Shown here piece by piece: positions 25,008 through 33,731 of a DNA stretch of 37,125 bases. Source of the DNA: Xanthomonas melonis (lineage in GTDB: Bacteria > Pseudomonadota > Gammaproteobacteria > Xanthomonadales > Xanthomonadaceae); NCBI RefSeq assembly GCF_020783655.1, contig NZ_JAJGQH010000024.1, forward strand, positions 1-37,125, written 5' to 3'. The notes under the pieces are model-generated. The model did not search any database, had not been told where the DNA came from, and saw only the letters and a program-made list of their open reading frames with translations. Positions within the stretch are counted from its first letter, which is position 1. Every line of letters begins with the position of its first letter. The position numbers and the translations under genes are program-made.

Positions 25008-25138
25008 GGCTCCACGACGCCGGGAAGCGGACGCGATCGACGGCTGCGGCGATCGCATGGCCGCATCGTGGCAAATGCAGCCATGCGCGCTTCATCGCCG
25101 CTGCCGCGGCAATCCGGATCCAGCCAGGAGTCCAGCAG

Positions 25139-25612
25139 ATGCAGATCCTCTCGACCCTGATCTCCGCCAGCCTGCTGGCGAGCGCGCTTGCCGCTTGCAG
25201 CGCAGGCGACAGACCAACAACGGCGCAGCCGGCCAGCTCGCCAGTTGCAGGCTCGCCTGCCGCCCCCGCCCACCAGCCTCCCGCCGGCACCGACGCCAGC
25301 GTGAATGGCCCGCTACCCCGCCCGGACACGGCAAGCGCCCCATCCGATGCGTCATCGCTACCCGCCGATGCGGTGGTCTGGCGCTGCGGCCCACGTCGCG
25401 TCACCACACGTTTCGATCCGGCCAGCGATGCCCTTCGCCTGACGCTGGAACAACGAACCCTGACCTTGCTCGGCGCCCAGGCCGGCTCCGGGGCGCGTTT
25501 TGCCGATGCCCAGGGCAATCAGTTCTGGGAACATGGCGGCGAAGCGACGCTGTCGCTGGCTGGCGGCGAAGCGGTCAAATGTGTGCATGAGGCCGCCGCG
25601 ACAATCGGCTGA
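25139..25612 (+). CDS. MliC-type lysozyme-inhibitor lipoprotein
   Basis: The 157-residue product begins with a lipoprotein signal peptide (lipobox LAAC, Cys20), continues with a proline/alanine-rich linker (about 25-75) and ends in an MliC domain. Two cysteines, Cys83 in VVWRCG and Cys148 in AVKCV, fit the disulfide of this fold, and ARFADAQGNQFWEHGGEATL is the family strand carrying the lysozyme-binding loop (here with WEHGGEA). Known members inhibit C-type lysozyme in the periplasm. The start is ATG at 25139. It lies upstream of motA but with 97 bases between, so it may have its own transcript. Confidence 0.85.
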   Translation: MQILSTLISASLLASALAACSAGDRPTTAQPASSPVAGSPAAPAHQPPAGTDASVNGPLPRPDTASAPSDASSLPADAVVWRCGPRRVTTRFDPASDALRLTLEQRTLTLLGAQAGSGARFADAQGNQFWEHGGEATLSLAGGEAVKCVHEAAATIG

Positions 25613-25709
25613 GCGTTCAGCTGGAGCGCACACCTTCGCACCTGGCACTTCAAGAATCCGCCACGCAAGCCGAAACCACTAGCAACCCCAGTTTGCGTCC
25701 GGCTGCGCC

Positions 25710-26564
25710 ATGCTCATCATCGTTGGCTTCATTGTCGTCATCGTCAGCGTCCTCGGCGGCTACGTGCTGTCGCACGGAAAGCTGGGCGCGTTGTGGCAGC
25801 CGTACGAGCTGATGATCATCGGTGGCGCGGCGCTGGGCGCGTTCCTGGTCAGCACTCCGGGCAAGATCGTCAAGGAAACGCTCAGCGGCATCATGGGCGT
25901 GTTCAAGGGTCCGCAGTACAAGTCCGACGACTACAAGGACACCCTGAGCCTGATCTACGAGCTGCTCAACAAGGCCCGCCGCGACGGCTTCATGGCGCTG
26001 GAAGACCATGTCGAAAAGCCGCAGGACAGCACCATCTTCGGCAACTACCCCAAGGTGGTGGCCGACCATCATCTGCTGGACTTCATCACCGACTGCCTGC
26101 GCCTGATGATCGGCAGCAACATCGAGCCGCACGAGCTGGAACCGCTGCTCGAACTCGAACTGGAAAAACACCACCACGAAGCCCTGGCGCCATCGCATGC
26201 GCTGAGCAAGGTGTCCGACGGCCTGCCCGGCTTCGGCATCGTGGCCGCGGTGCTCGGCATCGTGATCACCATGGGCTCGATCGGCGGGCCGATCGAGGAG
26301 ATCGGCCACCACGTCGGTGCCGCCTTGGTCGGTACCTTCCTGGGCATCCTGCTGGCGTACGGCTTCGTGTCGCCGCTGTCGGCGGCGATGGAAGCGCGCG
26401 CCGAACAGGACGGGCGCATCTACGAAGCGGTCAAGACCGCGCTGCTGGCCTGCCTGCGTGGCTACAACCCGAAGATCGCGCTGGAATTCGCGCGCAAGAC
26501 CCTGCCTTCCAACGTGCGTCCGAGCTTCGGCGATTTCGAAACGCACCTGAAGACGATCAAGTAG
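25710..26564 (+). CDS. motA: Flagellar motor stator protein MotA
   Basis: The 284-residue product has the four transmembrane spans and large cytosolic loop of MotA. Landmarks are IVGFIVVIVSVLGGYVLSHG at the N-terminus, the loop with the charged residues that contact FliG, and the C-terminal spans FGIVAAVLGIVITMGSI and VGAALVGTFLGILLAYGF, which line the proton path with MotB. It converts proton flow into rotor torque. The gene is followed by motB 10 bases after its stop. Confidence 0.97.
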   Translation: MLIIVGFIVVIVSVLGGYVLSHGKLGALWQPYELMIIGGAALGAFLVSTPGKIVKETLSGIMGVFKGPQYKSDDYKDTLSLIYELLNKARRDGFMALEDHVEKPQDSTIFGNYPKVVADHHLLDFITDCLRLMIGSNIEPHELEPLLELELEKHHHEALAPSHALSKVSDGLPGFGIVAAVLGIVITMGSIGGPIEEIGHHVGAALVGTFLGILLAYGFVSPLSAAMEARAEQDGRIYEAVKTALLACLRGYNPKIALEFARKTLPSNVRPSFGDFETHLKTIK

Positions 26565-26574
26565 GACCGCGGTC

Positions 26575-27738
26575 ATGGCCGAGGCCAAATCCACCGTCAT
26601 CATCCGGCGGGTCAAGAAGGTGCAGGGCGGCGGCCATCACGGCGGCGCCTGGAAGGTGGCCTTCGCCGACTTCGTGACCGCGATGATGGCCTTCTTCCTG
26701 GTGCTGTGGCTGATGGCGGCCACCACCAAGGAGCAGCGCGCGGCGATCTCCGAATACTTCCGCAATCCCAGCCCGTTGTCCGGCAAGTCGCCGGCGCCCT
26801 CGCCCGGCATGAACGGCCCCGGCGGCGCCAGCACCTCGATGATCAAGCTCGGCGGCACCGCCGACATGGCCAAGGGCGAGAAGGACGAGATGGGCCGCAA
26901 GCGCGACAACGCGGCCGACACCGACGTGGATAGCCGCGCCAAGGACAAGAAGCGCCTGGAAGCGCTGATGCAGGAACTGAAGGAAGCCATCGACAAGAGC
27001 CAGGCGCTGGAGCCGTTCAAGGACCAGTTGTTGCTGGACCTCACGCCCGATGGCCTGCGCATTCAGATCGTGGACAAGCAGAACCGGCCGATGTTCGATA
27101 TCGGCCGCGATCAGCTCAAGCCGTATACCGTGGCGATCCTGCATGAGCTGTCCAGCTTCATCAATCAGGTACCCAACCACATCAGCATCACCGGCCACAC
27201 CGATACCACCGCCTACAGCAGCGACGCCGGCTATACCAACTGGGAACTCAGCGCCGACCGCGCGAATGCGGCGCGCCGCGCGCTGGTGGGCGGCGGCATG
27301 TCCGATGCCAAGGTGACCCGCGTGGTCGGGCTGTCCTCGTCGGTGCTGTTCGACAAGGCCGATCCGCAGAACCCGATCAACCGCCGCATCAGTATCGTGG
27401 TGATGACCCAGGACGCCGAGAACGCGGCGCTGGCGGGCGCTGGCCAGGGCGTGGCGCTGGGCAAGCCGATCCGCGATGCGGACACCCACGTGCCCGACCT
27501 GAGCGGCGCGCCGGCCACCGGCACCGCAACCGTGGGCACGCCGGTCGAAGGCAGCACGCCCACGCCAGCGGCAGCGGTCCCGTCCTCCCCCACCGCCGCT
27601 GCGGCAGCGCCGCCCCCGGCCGCACCGCGCGTGTCGTCCCGTGCGCAGGTGGCGTCGGCGGCCGCACTGGCCAGGGCGGCCGAAGCGGCGGTCGCCGCGC
27701 CGCGGGTGGCGGTGGAAGCCGCTCCGTCCGCACAGTGA
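26575..27738 (+). CDS. motB: Flagellar motor stator protein MotB
   Basis: The 387-residue product has one N-terminal span (about 28-50) with the proton-binding Asp32 in KVAFADFVTAMMAFFLVLWL, a plug region, and a C-terminal OmpA-type peptidoglycan-binding domain (about 150-285) including ISITGHTDTTAY and NWELSADRANAARRAL. It anchors the stator to the cell wall. After about residue 290 there is a long low-complexity Ala/Pro/Val/Thr tail, longer than in enteric MotB (about 308 residues). motA ends 10 bases upstream, so the two are one operon. A short hairpin (AGCCTG/CAGGCT, 27752-27766) follows the stop. Confidence 0.96.
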   Translation: MAEAKSTVIIRRVKKVQGGGHHGGAWKVAFADFVTAMMAFFLVLWLMAATTKEQRAAISEYFRNPSPLSGKSPAPSPGMNGPGGASTSMIKLGGTADMAKGEKDEMGRKRDNAADTDVDSRAKDKKRLEALMQELKEAIDKSQALEPFKDQLLLDLTPDGLRIQIVDKQNRPMFDIGRDQLKPYTVAILHELSSFINQVPNHISITGHTDTTAYSSDAGYTNWELSADRANAARRALVGGGMSDAKVTRVVGLSSSVLFDKADPQNPINRRISIVVMTQDAENAALAGAGQGVALGKPIRDADTHVPDLSGAPATGTATVGTPVEGSTPTPAAAVPSSPTAAAAAPPPAAPRVSSRAQVASAAALARAAEAAVAAPRVAVEAAPSAQ

Positions 27739-27974
27739 GCCGCCCCAGCGCAGCCTGACGCAGGCTCGTGGTCTGTGACCTCGCGCGCGCCAGCCAGTGG
27801 TGTCGTCCGGATGCGCGGAACGGATTCGATCCGAACGAAGCCGCCGTCACGGTGGTGCACCGCGTCGCAGCAGCCCCGGTGCGTATGGGCTGCGCCAAGG
27901 CCTCCACGCCGCGCGCAACGCATCGTGCGGCGCACGCTCTAGAATGGCGGGCCATTCCCAGCGTCGAGAAGACC

Positions 27975-28553
27975 GTGTCCCGCAATTCCAAGGCCAAGCG
28001 CGACAAGCGCAAGAAGCAGCAGCCCAAGCGCCCCTTCGTCCGTCTGGGCCAGGCGCCCCAGATCGCCAACCACGCGGTCCTGCAGGATGCCGACGGCCGC
28101 GTGGTGGCCGCCATCGGCCTGCAGGGCAACGGCGAGTGGCTGCTGTCGATCGGCGGCCAGACCATGGGCAGCGCCGACAACCCGGTACCGATGCTGGCCA
28201 TGCTCAAGCATCTGGCCAACCTGCAGGAAGCCGAAGGCAAGACCATCTCGCTGGACTATTCGACCCAGCTGCAGCAGCTGATCGACGACCTGGCCGCCGA
28301 CGAAGGCCAGACCGCCGAGGAGTACCTGGCCGCGCGGGTGGCCGAATTCCAGAATGCCGACGCCGATGAAGACGGCGAGCTGGATTCCGAACACGCCGCA
28401 GCGGACGCCGCCGAAGGCACGGCTGGCGAGGACGCTGCCAGCGGCGATGCGCCTGCGGCAGACGCAGACGCCGGCGAAGACAGCGCCGACGCGGTAGCGG
28501 ACGACGCCGACGAAGACGCCGGCAAACAGCCGAACAAGCCCAAGCAGGCCTGA
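27975..28553 (+). CDS. Protein with basic N-terminus and acidic tail, unknown function
   Basis: The 192-residue product begins with a strongly basic stretch (RNSKAKRDKRKKQQPKRPF), followed by a compact central region with VLQDADGRVVAAIGLQGNGE and the TMGSADNPVPMLAMLKHL helix, and ends in an Asp/Glu/Ala-rich tail (about 120-190). I recognise no domain. The GTG start (27975) has a GAGAAG ribosome-binding site and gives the cleanest start; no ATG is close by. It is 8 bases from the following DUF4031 gene, so the two form an operon. Confidence 0.82.
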   Translation: MSRNSKAKRDKRKKQQPKRPFVRLGQAPQIANHAVLQDADGRVVAAIGLQGNGEWLLSIGGQTMGSADNPVPMLAMLKHLANLQEAEGKTISLDYSTQLQQLIDDLAADEGQTAEEYLAARVAEFQNADADEDGELDSEHAAADAAEGTAGEDAASGDAPAADADAGEDSADAVADDADEDAGKQPNKPKQA

Positions 28554-28561
28554 CCCGGCCG

Positions 28562-28846
28562 ATGGCGGTCTACGTCGACGATGCGGTGCACCTGTGGCGC
28601 GAGCAGCGCTGGGCGCACCTGCTCGGCGATACGCTGGACGAGCTGCATGCCATGGCGGCGCGGTTGGGCATCCCCCGCCGCGCCTTCCAGAACAAGCTCA
28701 GCGGCGCGCACTACGACGTGCCCGCCCCGCTGCGCGCCGAGGCGATCGCCCTGGGCGCCATCGCCATTTCCCGCCACACCGACCGCGCACGGCTCAAGGC
28801 ATTGATCGCCAACGCGCGCGCGCAGGCCCGTGGCGAGCGCCCCTGA
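28562..28846 (+). CDS. DUF4031 protein
   Basis: The 94-residue product matches DUF4031: the opening MAVYVDDAVHLWREQRWAHL, the DTLDELHAMAARLGIPRRAFQ region and ending in RHTDRARLKALI. The family is found in bacteria and actinobacteria; the Asp-Asp pair near the start hints at an enzyme or metal site, but no activity is established. The ATG lies 8 bases after the preceding stop, so it is co-transcribed with the basic/acidic protein gene. Following it is a 177-base spacer before the response regulator. Confidence 0.9.
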   Translation: MAVYVDDAVHLWREQRWAHLLGDTLDELHAMAARLGIPRRAFQNKLSGAHYDVPAPLRAEAIALGAIAISRHTDRARLKALIANARAQARGERP

Positions 28847-29023
28847 GCGCGCGATGTGGCCGGATCCCGTATCCGCCACCAAGCGCGCCCAAAGACATCG
28901 CCAGCCCATCGATACCGTCGTTTGAGACGCTGTCGCATCGCTAGCACTGCGAAAGAACCAGGTAGACCGTTCCTGCCGATACCTGGGCCTGTCACTATTG
29001 CGATGCAGCTGTGGAGAGTCGTC

Positions 29024-29749
29024 GTGCCCGTTCGTGTTCCTGCCCCCGAAACGTTGCCGTTGGTGTCCGTCGCCGTGCTGGAAGACGATGCCTTGCTGCG
29101 CGAGGACATCCTCGTGCCTGGACTACGCGCGTTCGGCTTCCGGGTCAGCGGCGCCGGTACCGCCGGCGAGCTGTATCGACTGATGCTGGAGCAGGCCTTC
29201 GATCTGGTCGTGCTCGACCTGGGCCTTCCTGACGAAAGCGGATTGAGCGTGATCACGCATCTGCGCGCGTTGTTCGCCGGGCTGGGAATCGTGGTGCTGA
29301 CCGGCAACCGTGGCCGTGGCGACCATGTGCGCGCCCTGCATGGCGGTGCCGATGCCTTCCTGCGCAAGCCGGCCGATCCGGAAATCCTCGCGCTGACCCT
29401 GCGCAACCTGGCCAGGCGTCTGCAGCCGGTTGCCAGCGTCCCGCCGCCCAGACCGGCCTGGCGGCTGGAGTCGGACGGCTGGTGCCTGCTGGCGCCGGAC
29501 GGGCGCATCATGGTGCTGACCGCGCTGGAGCGCCGCCTGATGCGTTGCCTGGATGCACAGCGCGGCCAGGCGGTGGAGCGCGAGGCCCTGGTGTCGGCAC
29601 TGGAAGCGGACACCGGCGAGTTCGATCTGCACCGTCTGGAGATGCTGATCCACCGCCTGCGGCGCAAGGCCACGCGGATCACCGCCGAGCAGGGGCCGGC
29701 ACTGCCGTTGTTGTCCTCGCGCGGAATGGGCTACCTGCTGGCCGATTGA
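29024..29749 (+). CDS. OmpR-type response regulator
   Basis: The 241-residue product has a receiver domain (about 14-125) with acidic Asp21/Asp22 (LEDD), phosphoacceptor Asp65 (VVLDLGLPD), Thr93 and Lys115, and a C-terminal winged-helix domain (about 140-240) with the LTALERRLMRCL and LEMLIHRLRRKATRI segments that match the OmpR/PhoB DNA-recognition helix, ending SSRGMGYLLAD. The start used is GTG at 29024 with a GGAGAG site (29012-29017) at six bases; an ATG at 29003 lacks one. Its 3' end overlaps that of the convergent kinase gene by 19 bases, and the two are probably a cognate pair. Confidence 0.92.
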   Translation: MPVRVPAPETLPLVSVAVLEDDALLREDILVPGLRAFGFRVSGAGTAGELYRLMLEQAFDLVVLDLGLPDESGLSVITHLRALFAGLGIVVLTGNRGRGDHVRALHGGADAFLRKPADPEILALTLRNLARRLQPVASVPPPRPAWRLESDGWCLLAPDGRIMVLTALERRLMRCLDAQRGQAVEREALVSALEADTGEFDLHRLEMLIHRLRRKATRITAEQGPALPLLSSRGMGYLLAD

Positions 29750-31149
29750 AGCTCTGGCGGCGGCTGGGCCAGCGGCAACTGCAGGCACAGGCAGGCGCCG
29801 CCCTGCGCCGCGTTGCCCGCCGTCACCTGCCCGCCGGCAGCCGCCAGGATGCCCTGGACCACCGACAAGCCCAGGCCGGTGCCCTTGCCGACCGGCTTGG
29901 TGGTGTAGAACGGTTCGAGTACGCGTTCCAGCAGGTGCGCGGCGATCCCCGGGCCGGAGTCGCACAGGCGCAGCCACACCGTCTGCTGACGTTGTTCGCC
30001 CTCGATGCGGAACACGCCCTGTCCGTCCATGGCATCGCGTGCGTTGGCGGCGATGTTGAGCAGCACCAGTTCCAGATCGTCGCGATCCATGCGCACCCAC
30101 AGCGGCGGCCCGTCGTCGATGCCGACCAGGCGGATCTCGTGGCCGAACAGTTGGCGCAGGGTCGGCTCGGACTCGCGCAAGGCCGCGCGCGCGTCGAACA
30201 GCGTTGGCACGCCGGGTTCGGCACGCCCGAAATTGAGGATCCGGCGGCTGACCGTCAGCGCACGCCGCGAGGCGGCCTCGATGTTCTCCAAGGTCTTGAG
30301 CAAGGGCGCTTCGCCATAGCCCTCCAGGGCGTCGCGCTGCTGCGCATAGCCGACGATCACGTTGATCAGGTTGTCGAAGTCGTGGGCGACGCCGGCCGCC
30401 AGCCGCCCGAGCGCTTCCATCTTCTGGGTATGGATCAACTGCTCCTGCACGCGCTCGCGCTCGGCCATCTCTTCCAGCAGCCGGCGGTTGAGCTGCTCCA
30501 GTTCGCGCCGCCGCTGTTCCGATTCGCGCAGGCTCTCGCGCAAGGCGGCGATGGTGCGGTCCAGGATCAGGGTGATCAGCAGATACGCGCCGAGGGTGAT
30601 GGCGGCCAACGCGATGTTTCCACGCACCGAGCGCCAGGGCACCGGCCAGATCGCCTGTGCCAGCCCGCCCAGCGTGCAGATCGCTGCCAGCAACAGGAAC
30701 ACGCGCCACAGGTCGCGCCGTCCCAGCACCATGCCGGTCAACACCAGCGCCAGCAGCGGCAGCGGATTGATCAACAGGTCATAGAGGTCGGCTCGGACGT
30801 AGGTCACCAGCGCGCCGGCCAGCGTCGCCGCGACATAGAGCCTCACCGCCATCGCCATATCGCCGCGCCTGACTTGCCACATGCCCGCGAGCGCACCAGC
30901 GGCGCTCAAGACGATTCCCACCGCCGCCAGCAACAGGTCGGCACGGCTCAATAACCGTTCCACCCCGGCGACGTAGAAGAAAAACCCGAGATCGCCGGCC
31001 CCGTACAGCACCGTCGCCGCCAGCAGCACCTGCAGGAACGCCGCGTGGCGGCGATCGCCCGGATCGTCCCCCGCCGGTGCCGTGCGCCACTGCGTTGCGG
31101 TGAGGAACTTCACGGGGATCCGGAACAGGCGGCCTCTACGGCTGCACAT
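29731..31149 (-). CDS. Membrane sensor histidine kinase
   Basis: The 472-residue product has a membrane region of about six spans (about 38-195), a coiled-coil linker (RESLRESEQRRRELEQLNRR), a dimerisation domain with phosphoacceptor His256 in GVAHDFDNLINVIVGYA, and an ATPase domain (N-box NIAANARDAM 365-374, G1 DSGPGI 397-402, F-box FYTTKP, G2 GKGTGLGLS 421-429). The H-box has HDFDN where most relatives have HDFNN. It probably senses an envelope cue and phosphorylates the neighbouring response regulator. The ATG (31147-31149) is used; a GTG two codons upstream is possible. It is divergent from the adhesin gene by 170 bases. Confidence 0.9.
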   Translation of the reverse strand: MCSRRGRLFRIPVKFLTATQWRTAPAGDDPGDRRHAAFLQVLLAATVLYGAGDLGFFFYVAGVERLLSRADLLLAAVGIVLSAAGALAGMWQVRRGDMAMAVRLYVAATLAGALVTYVRADLYDLLINPLPLLALVLTGMVLGRRDLWRVFLLLAAICTLGGLAQAIWPVPWRSVRGNIALAAITLGAYLLITLILDRTIAALRESLRESEQRRRELEQLNRRLLEEMAERERVQEQLIHTQKMEALGRLAAGVAHDFDNLINVIVGYAQQRDALEGYGEAPLLKTLENIEAASRRALTVSRRILNFGRAEPGVPTLFDARAALRESEPTLRQLFGHEIRLVGIDDGPPLWVRMDRDDLELVLLNIAANARDAMDGQGVFRIEGEQRQQTVWLRLCDSGPGIAAHLLERVLEPFYTTKPVGKGTGLGLSVVQGILAAAGGQVTAGNAAQGGACLCLQLPLAQPPPELQSASR

Positions 31150-31150
31150 C

Positions 31151-31212
31151 CTCACATTCGTGGTGAGTGGATGCAATCGTCGTTTGGTGACACGCCGGAT
31201 CGCACGTGACAA
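31151..31212. promoter_or_regulatory. Candidate regulator sites in the kinase/adhesin spacer
   Basis: The spacer between divergent kinase and adhesin genes contains CTCAC-N7-GTGAG (31151-31167) immediately upstream of the kinase start codon, and two direct GTGACA-type motifs, GTGACAC (31187-31193) and GTGACAA (31206-31212), 19 bases apart. Direct repeats at about two helical turns suit an OmpR-type regulator, and the adjacent kinase has one. Assigning them is inference. Confidence 0.3.
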
Positions 31213-31319
31213 CTTTTTGACGCACGCGACAGGCAGCTTCCAGAGACCCGGCACAACACGGGGATGCATCGGACTCGGGTTGCAACCGTCTTTCCTCCCA
31301 ACCGTTTCAGGGGATATCG

Positions 31320-33731
31320 ATGAGCTACCTGATGGACAATCATCCGGGCCTGCGTCCGGCCCAGTCTTCCCTCGCCCTGGCCACCGTTCGCGGTGCCGGA
31401 TCCCAGCACGTCCTGCACCGCGCCTTGCTGACCGCCATGCTGCTGGCCGGTGGCGTGGCGGCCGCCCAGGCGCAGACCATTGCATCCGCACAGGCGCCTG
31501 CCGTGGCGACGCCGTCCAGCGCCGTCGACACGCTCCAGGAGGTACCCAGCGACGAAGCCGCCGATACCGGCGACGACGATAGCGGCAAGCACTTGCACAT
31601 CGTCGGCGGCAGCGACCCTGCCGAGGATGTCGGGGCATTCGCCAGCGACCCGTATGCCGTGGCGATCGGCGAAGCCAGCAATGCCCTGGCCGAGGGCGGC
31701 GTGGCCCTGGGTGCCGGCGCCACGGTGACCGAGCGATTCGCGCTGGCCGCCGGCTACGCGGCCACGGCCACCGGCCAGTCGGCCGTCGCCATCGGCGGCA
31801 CCACCCAGGTCTTCGACTACAACGAAGCGGGCGAGATCATCGGCAGCCACGACGAATCGACCGAAGCCAACGGCTTCGGGGCCATCGCGCTCGGCGGTGG
31901 CGCCAAGGCGAGCGAGCCGCTGGCAACCGCGCTGGGAAGCGGCAGCGAAGCGCGGGCGATACAGAGTACCGCGCTGGGTTACCGCGCACGCGCCTTCACC
32001 GAAGCCTCCACCGCCGTCGGTGGATTGTCGCTGGCCTCCGGCCTGATGAGTACCTCACTGGGTTACTTCGCGCGCGCCACCGCCGACAGCACGGTGGCGA
32101 TCGGCATCAACGCGCTGGCCAGCGGCATCGACAGCGTGGCGATCGGCGGCATCAGCACCGCAGCGGCCGAGGCCGGCAACAGCTCCGGTATCGCCGCCGC
32201 CACCGGCACCGGCGCGATCGCACTGGGCGCCGGGGCCCAGACCCAGTCCAACTATGCGGTGGCGATCGGCTACAACGCCAACGTCTTCCCCAACCAGCCA
32301 GGGAATACCGGTGCGGTGGCGATCGGCCACAGCGCCGGCAGCTTCGCGGCCCACACCGTCGCAGTGGGTGCCTTTGCCTTGAGCTCGGAGGTGGATGCGA
32401 TCGCGCTGGGCCACAACGCGGTGAGCCATACCGTCAACAGTATCGCGTTGGGCGCGCGCGCCGAGACCTCGTGGTTCAATCCCAACAGCACCGCCCTCGG
32501 TGCCGATACCCGTACCGATGGCGTGGACGCCACCGCCATCGGCTATGGCGCGCGGGTCGGCGATTGGGTGGACGACGCGTGGAATCGCGCACCCAGCAGC
32601 GCCGTCGCACTTGGTGCCTACTCGCATGCCACGCGCAGCAACACCGTCTCGGTCGGCGATGTCGCCGCCGGGCTGACCCGCCAGATCACCAGCGTTGCAG
32701 CCGGTACCGAGGACAACGATGCGGTCACGCTGGCGCAGTTGCGCAGCGTCGCGTCCGCGTTGGGCGGCAATGGCGTGTTCGATGGCAACGGCAACCTGCT
32801 GGGCGGCAGCTATCTGATCCAGGGCCGCAGCTACACCGACATCGGCGGGGCGATGGGCGCCGTCGATACCGCGCTGAGCGCCTTCGACGGACGTCTCAGC
32901 GGCCTGCAGGCAGGCACCGCCGGTAACGTGGCAGTCGGCGGCAACAGCCAGGCGCCGGTGGTGGGAAGCGGCACCAATGCGGTGGCGATCGGGTCGGCAG
33001 CCGTTGCCAACGGCGAAAACGGCCTGGCCGTCGGTGCAGCGGCGCTGGCCTACGGCCCACAGGACACCGCACTGGGTGCCAATGCCAAGGTCAATGCGGA
33101 CGGCAGTACGGCGGTGGGCGCCAACAGCAGCATCGCAACGGCAGCCACCAACGCGGTCGCGGTGGGCGAGGGTTCCAGCGTGCAGGCCGCTTCCGGCACC
33201 GCGCTGGGCCAGGGCGCGCAGGTCACCGCCGACAACGCGGTGGCGATCGGCCGTGGCGCGGTCGCCGACCGTGCCAATACGGTCTCGGTGGGCAGCGCCG
33301 GGGCGGAGCGGCAGATCAGCAACCTCGCTGCCGGCCGCGCCGACACCGACGCCGCCAACGTGGCCCAGGTCTCGGCCGGCGATGCGCGCACCCTGGGCTC
33401 GGCCAACCGCTATACCGACAGCCGCGTCTCCGCGTTGAGCGACAGCTTCACCCAATTGCACGATGACAGCCTGCGCCGCTTCCAGAACATGGACCGGCGC
33501 ATCGATCGGATGGGGGCGATGAGCTCGGCCATGCTCAACATGGCAGTCAACGCGGCCGGCACGCAGAGCGCGCGCGGACGCATCGCGGTGGGCGCCGGCT
33601 TCCAGAGCAGCGAGCGTGCGTTGTCGATCGGCTATGCCCGCAAGGTCGGCGAGCGCGGCTCGTTCAGTCTTGGCGGCGCCTTCAGCGGCAGCGACACCTC
33701 CGCTGGCCTTGGCTTCGGCGTGGACCTATAG
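31320..33731 (+). CDS. xadA: YadA-like trimeric autotransporter adhesin (XadA type)
   Basis: The 803-residue product has an extended signal peptide (hydrophobic core near ALLTAMLLAGGVAAAQAQ, about residues 35-52), a long head of 14-residue collagen-like YadA repeats (pattern AVAIG-x-x-A and TALG-x-x-A, about 110-450 and 545-670), a linker GLTRQITSVAAGTEDNDAVT of the trimeric stalk-neck type, and the C-terminal YadA anchor (about 700-803) with a coiled coil then four barrel strands. Such adhesins form trimers on the outer membrane and mediate attachment and leaf entry. The ATG at 31320 follows a weak CAGGGG site. The last residues are GLGFGVDL; the stop codon overlaps a TA-flanked element (see repeat). 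Confidence 0.93.
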   Translation: MSYLMDNHPGLRPAQSSLALATVRGAGSQHVLHRALLTAMLLAGGVAAAQAQTIASAQAPAVATPSSAVDTLQEVPSDEAADTGDDDSGKHLHIVGGSDPAEDVGAFASDPYAVAIGEASNALAEGGVALGAGATVTERFALAAGYAATATGQSAVAIGGTTQVFDYNEAGEIIGSHDESTEANGFGAIALGGGAKASEPLATALGSGSEARAIQSTALGYRARAFTEASTAVGGLSLASGLMSTSLGYFARATADSTVAIGINALASGIDSVAIGGISTAAAEAGNSSGIAAATGTGAIALGAGAQTQSNYAVAIGYNANVFPNQPGNTGAVAIGHSAGSFAAHTVAVGAFALSSEVDAIALGHNAVSHTVNSIALGARAETSWFNPNSTALGADTRTDGVDATAIGYGARVGDWVDDAWNRAPSSAVALGAYSHATRSNTVSVGDVAAGLTRQITSVAAGTEDNDAVTLAQLRSVASALGGNGVFDGNGNLLGGSYLIQGRSYTDIGGAMGAVDTALSAFDGRLSGLQAGTAGNVAVGGNSQAPVVGSGTNAVAIGSAAVANGENGLAVGAAALAYGPQDTALGANAKVNADGSTAVGANSSIATAATNAVAVGEGSSVQAASGTALGQGAQVTADNAVAIGRGAVADRANTVSVGSAGAERQISNLAAGRADTDAANVAQVSAGDARTLGSANRYTDSRVSALSDSFTQLHDDSLRRFQNMDRRIDRMGAMSSAMLNMAVNAAGTQSARGRIAVGAGFQSSERALSIGYARKVGERGSFSLGGAFSGSDTSAGLGFGVDL

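Noticed and set aside
25613..25709. Sigma-54 or flagellar promoter upstream of motA
   Set aside because: TGGCAC is present near 25650, but no GC at the correct spacing follows, and no FliA-type -35/-10 pair is recognisable. Too weak to list.
32055..33461. Minus-strand frame of 468 codons within the adhesin
   Set aside because: It is the antisense shadow of repeat-rich adhesin sequence; composition is Gly/Ala/Arg-rich with no recognisable domain.
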